Source: Spirochaetaceae bacterium
GTDB lineage: Bacteria; Spirochaetota; Spirochaetia; SZUA-6; Bin103
Reading direction: 5' to 3'
DNA length: 36,830 nt
Assembly: GCA_028818385.1 (NCBI GenBank)
Contig: JAPPNY010000039.1
Span: forward strand, 1 to 36,830
A program made the translations under genes and the position numbers. This document shows, piece after piece, positions 34,240 through 36,830 of this stretch. Every line of letters begins with the position of its first letter. The stretch's first letter is position 1. The notes under the pieces were generated by a model. The model was not told where the DNA came from. It saw nothing but the letters and a program-made list of their open reading frames with translations, and ran no database searches.

Positions 34240-36045
34240 TCAAGGCGACGTGGCGTCCGCAAGTATGCCGTCGAGCATCGCATCCGCGCCGGCTTGCAGC
34301 GCGGTACCGGCCTGTTGGGCTACCTCAAGCAGTCCGTTCTCGAACGCAATCAGAGGCAATCTGTGCCGCAGCGAGTCGAAGACGTTCGACTCCCCGTTTC
34401 CGAAGGAAACGAACTGGCGGGCCAGCGCGACCAGATTCGGCGCCAATTCGGGGCCTTCCGTTTCTTCCAGAGCCTCGATGCTCCTCTCAAGCCGATGAGA
34501 CGCCGTGATGAAGCGTTCTTCGCCTTCCCCGATCAGCGTGGGCTCCGTCATGATGATGGCGATGATCAACCCTGAGAACGTGCGAAACAGCGAGTTGTAG
34601 GCCGACGCCAAGTGCCAGTAGCGCAAGAACTCCACGTGTGACAACGGGTCCGAACCGGCATCGCCCGCGTTCCGGAACTCGCTCCTGCCGGTCAGCATGT
34701 AGTACAACTGGTTGTCCAGGCTGGAGACCACGGCGGGATCCAGTTGGTAATCCACGAAGGCCCTCAGCTCCGCCCGCTGTTGCCCGGCCGATCGCAGGGC
34801 CGCGGCCAGCTCGGGACGGCCGTTCAGAATTCGCTCGGTCACGGAATCCAGTCGGTCGATCTCCGGGTACAGGCGCGCCACAGCGGCGCCGTAGCCCAGG
34901 TCCTCTAACGTGTCCAACGCTTGGCGCATGCCGGAAAGGTGGTCCGCGAGCGCCTCGCGAACCCCCGGAAGATCGGCCAACGGCGTTCTGGCGGTGGTTT
35001 GGCCGGTCGCGAGGGGTGCGGCGGCGGACGCATGCTGCTTTACCGCCAAGGCGGCCCGTAGAGCCCTGGCTGTCCCGGCGGTGGCATCCATGAGTTCCAT
35101 TGCGCCGATCGCCTGTTCAAGCGCCGCGTCCGCCTCGTTTCGCAGGGAGGCCGAGACGCTAGCGACCGCGGCGGCAAGTCTCTCTTCCTGGTCCGTTAGC
35201 CGAAAGCGAGTCTTCATGAGATCGATGAGGTTCGCTTCTCCGTATGCGGCATCTACGAGGTCACGGGCAAGGGAGAGCAGCGCGGGATCCAGGTGGTCGT
35301 GAGCGACGTTGGCGAGGCTCTCGATGTTCTCCCGGAGCTGGTACATTGCCATGTTCGCGTTTTCTTCCAGGGTGGCCATGAACTCGCTGTCGGGGAGCCG
35401 CGTGGTGATTTCCAGCGCGATGTAGCCCTGGTCCACCTGCTGAGTCAATAGCGCCAGACGCGCATAGAGCAGCAGGTCCTCGACCGAGATGGCGCGGGCA
35501 GTCCGGGACGCCTGAGCCTCGGCGTCACCGGCGCCGGAAACCATGCGGTAGAACAGATCGTCCTCGCTGACGACAACGGCGGGCAGCAGTTGCCAATTGG
35601 CTGCGGCGATGAGCTCCAGGCGGCGGCTCTGCGACTCCTGCAGGACCTGCGCGACCCCCGGCCTACCGTCTTCGATCCACCGGGCATTGAGCGTCAGGTC
35701 GTCGAGCAACCCGCGCATGCGGCCCGCGACCTCCTCATGACCGGCGCTTGCGAGCAGATCGATTTGCCGTTGGATCTCCGTCGCATGGGCGTCGATGGAC
35801 GCATTCGACTCCGCCATCGCTTCGGAGGTCGTTCCGGCACGAGTACGCACGGAGGCCGTGGTGGCCAACGATTCCGCGCCGCGCGCCACGGCCAGCGCGG
35901 CGGCAGTCGCACGGATGTGGGAAGACGCGTCGTCCGCGGAATCCGAATTCGCGCCCTCCTGCCCGTTCGCCACGACGCCGCCAAGCACGAGCAGGGCAAC
36001 CGTCGCGACAGCCGCCCATCTGGCCGACACAGGCAAGCGTTCCAT
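34240..36045 (-). CDS. Secreted all-helical sensor-like protein with two related halves
   Basis: 601 residues. N-terminal signal peptide (WAAVATVALLVLGGVVANGQE), then entirely helical. Two halves look related: each has a segment like GRPxLAxxLxxSxxxRxEL (about 137-155 and 423-440), then QLxPAVVSxxDxLxYxML (about 160-178 and 446-464), then LVxLARxxVxxxxGExNxxDxxxxR (about 268-295 and 551-577). The pattern resembles the periplasmic helical sensor of TorS-type kinases, but no transmembrane output segment or enzyme domain follows. It overlaps the binding-protein gene by one base (TAATG), so both are co-translated. I infer a ligand-sensing module, possibly truncated at its C-terminus. Exact family uncertain. 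Confidence 0.6.
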   Translation of the reverse strand: MERLPVSARWAAVATVALLVLGGVVANGQEGANSDSADDASSHIRATAAALAVARGAESLATTASVRTRAGTTSEAMAESNASIDAHATEIQRQIDLLASAGHEEVAGRMRGLLDDLTLNARWIEDGRPGVAQVLQESQSRRLELIAAANWQLLPAVVVSEDDLFYRMVSGAGDAEAQASRTARAISVEDLLLYARLALLTQQVDQGYIALEITTRLPDSEFMATLEENANMAMYQLRENIESLANVAHDHLDPALLSLARDLVDAAYGEANLIDLMKTRFRLTDQEERLAAAVASVSASLRNEADAALEQAIGAMELMDATAGTARALRAALAVKQHASAAAPLATGQTTARTPLADLPGVREALADHLSGMRQALDTLEDLGYGAAVARLYPEIDRLDSVTERILNGRPELAAALRSAGQQRAELRAFVDYQLDPAVVSSLDNQLYYMLTGRSEFRNAGDAGSDPLSHVEFLRYWHLASAYNSLFRTFSGLIIAIIMTEPTLIGEGEERFITASHRLERSIEALEETEGPELAPNLVALARQFVSFGNGESNVFDSLRHRLPLIAFENGLLEVAQQAGTALQAGADAMLDGILADATSP

Positions 36046-36776
36046 TACAGCGTCTCGTCGAGACGGGCCACCTGCACAAGTCTGCCCTGTTCGTCGATCA
36101 TCGTCAGGATCACTTCGTCAGAGCCCTGGTTGTCGCCCGGCCCGTATTGCAGTCTTATGCCGGAAAGATCGATCAACTGCGACTCTAGAAGGGCAGCCAG
36201 GAAACAGCCGCGAGTCAAATGTTCACAGGATTCAAGTCCGAAGATCGCTAGCCGCCCGGCCAGGTAGCCCTCAAGGGAGACGAATCCGGGTTCGGCATCG
36301 GCGTCGAACGAGTCGAGCGCGGCGAGATACTCGGCCACTACCGGCGTGCCGCCATCGTCAGGCGCCGGGACCACCTGAGTAACGAAGACACCGGGCGCTT
36401 CATCCCCCAGTTCGCGCGCCAGAGCGTTGCTGCCGACGAACGAGACAGCGAGGAAGATGGGGTCGATGTCGACTCGAAGCAGAGAAATGGCCCGGGCGAC
36501 CGGCTGGTAGGCGCCGATCATGATGACGGCCTCGGGATTGGCCGCCGCGATGTGGTACACCGCAGCCTTGACCGCGCTTGAGTTGCGTTCGTAGTACCAG
36601 GTTGCAACGGGTTCGAGTCCGCGCCGACCCAGGGCCTCGAGAACACCGGTCAAACCCGACTGGCCGTAGGAGTCGTTCTGGTACATGACGGCGACTCTGG
36701 TCACGTCCAGATCCGCCGTCAGCCGTTCGATCATGTGCTCGGTCTCCTGCGCGTACGACGCGCGCAGGTTCACCAC
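36045..36776 (-). CDS. 5'-truncated LivK-type ABC substrate-binding protein
   Basis: 243 residues of a type I periplasmic binding protein (Peripla_BP_6/LivK): VVNLRASYAQETEHM, VAVMYQNDSYGQSGL, AVIMIGAYQPVARAISL and GFVSLEGYLAGRLAIFGLE match the second half of this family. The N-terminal lobe and signal peptide are missing. In frame, codons upstream of the GTG read SGYLGGFAKGS and then a TAA at 36812-36810. So within the window the gene is open only to about 36809 and looks like a decayed or deletion-fused gene. A frameshifted upstream part beyond the window cannot be excluded. Coupled to the helical sensor gene. Confidence 0.65.
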   Translation of the reverse strand: MVNLRASYAQETEHMIERLTADLDVTRVAVMYQNDSYGQSGLTGVLEALGRRGLEPVATWYYERNSSAVKAAVYHIAAANPEAVIMIGAYQPVARAISLLRVDIDPIFLAVSFVGSNALARELGDEAPGVFVTQVVPAPDDGGTPVVAEYLAALDSFDADAEPGFVSLEGYLAGRLAIFGLESCEHLTRGCFLAALLESQLIDLSGIRLQYGPGDNQGSDEVILTMIDEQGRLVQVARLDETL

Positions 36777-36830
36777 CGAGCCTTTTGCAAAACCACCGAG
36801 ATAGCCGGATTACTGAGAGGATAGAGGCCA

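Overview
This GC-rich window carries the replication-origin neighbourhood of a bacterial chromosome. The order recR, ybaB, dnaX, gyrB, then dnaA, dnaN, recF and a DUF721 gene matches, as far as I recall, the split layout around the Treponema pallidum origin. With a rpmH-rnpA-yidD-yidC-jag block and a TraB-type gene, it suggests a high-GC member of the Spirochaetota. The phylum call is an inference from gene order and protein style. No 16S rRNA gene is present.

Layout. 0.1-4.6 kb (minus): an efflux or lipoprotein-type ABC system, in the order permease, ATPase, lipoprotein adaptor. 4.7-5.5 kb (minus): two small unrecognised genes, one secreted and one cysteine-containing. 5.6-8.9 kb (minus): a single promoter drives four serine tRNAs covering all six serine codons, an arginine tRNA with the uncommon anticodon GCG, and the 4.5S SRP RNA; dnaX, ybaB and recR follow. 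9.0-14.2 kb (plus): a small membrane protein, a structured inverted-repeat element, gyrB and gyrA. 14.3-16.0 kb: a double parS site and parAB. 16.0-20.3 kb: dnaA, a probable oriC, dnaN and recF. 20.3-25.6 kb: a second copy of the inverted-repeat element, dciA-like, rpmH, rnpA, yidD, yidC, jag and traB-like. 25.6-31.9 kb (minus): radA, rdgB, a divergent sigma-like gene, nrnA, an M24 peptidase and an ornithine carbamoyltransferase-like gene. 31.9-34.2 kb (plus): tRNA-Leu(GAG) and an orphan oppDF pair. 34.2-36.8 kb (minus): a periplasmic all-helical sensor-like protein made of two related halves, coupled to a 5'-truncated LivK-type binding protein.

The centre of the window is one functional unit. 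DnaA acts on boxes in its own leader and in the dnaA-dnaN gap. DnaN, DnaX and the DciA-like protein serve the replisome. Gyrase, ParAB-parS, RecF and RecR handle topology, segregation and repair. The SRP RNA, YidC, YidD and the RNase P protein serve membrane insertion and tRNA maturation.

The most unusual points are: (i) an inverted-repeat element present twice, whose ends covary (C-G versus T-A) and whose first three bases form the stop codon of the upstream gene, with a third core fragment next to the end of the helical sensor gene; (ii) the serine-tRNA/SRP array and the tRNA-Arg(GCG); (iii) a TorT/TorS-like pair without a visible output domain; (iv) a sigma-like protein with a long Ala-rich insertion; (v) altered key residues in GyrA (Glu-Gln where Asp-Ser is usual) and in the carbamoyltransferase (HDLP in place of HCLP).
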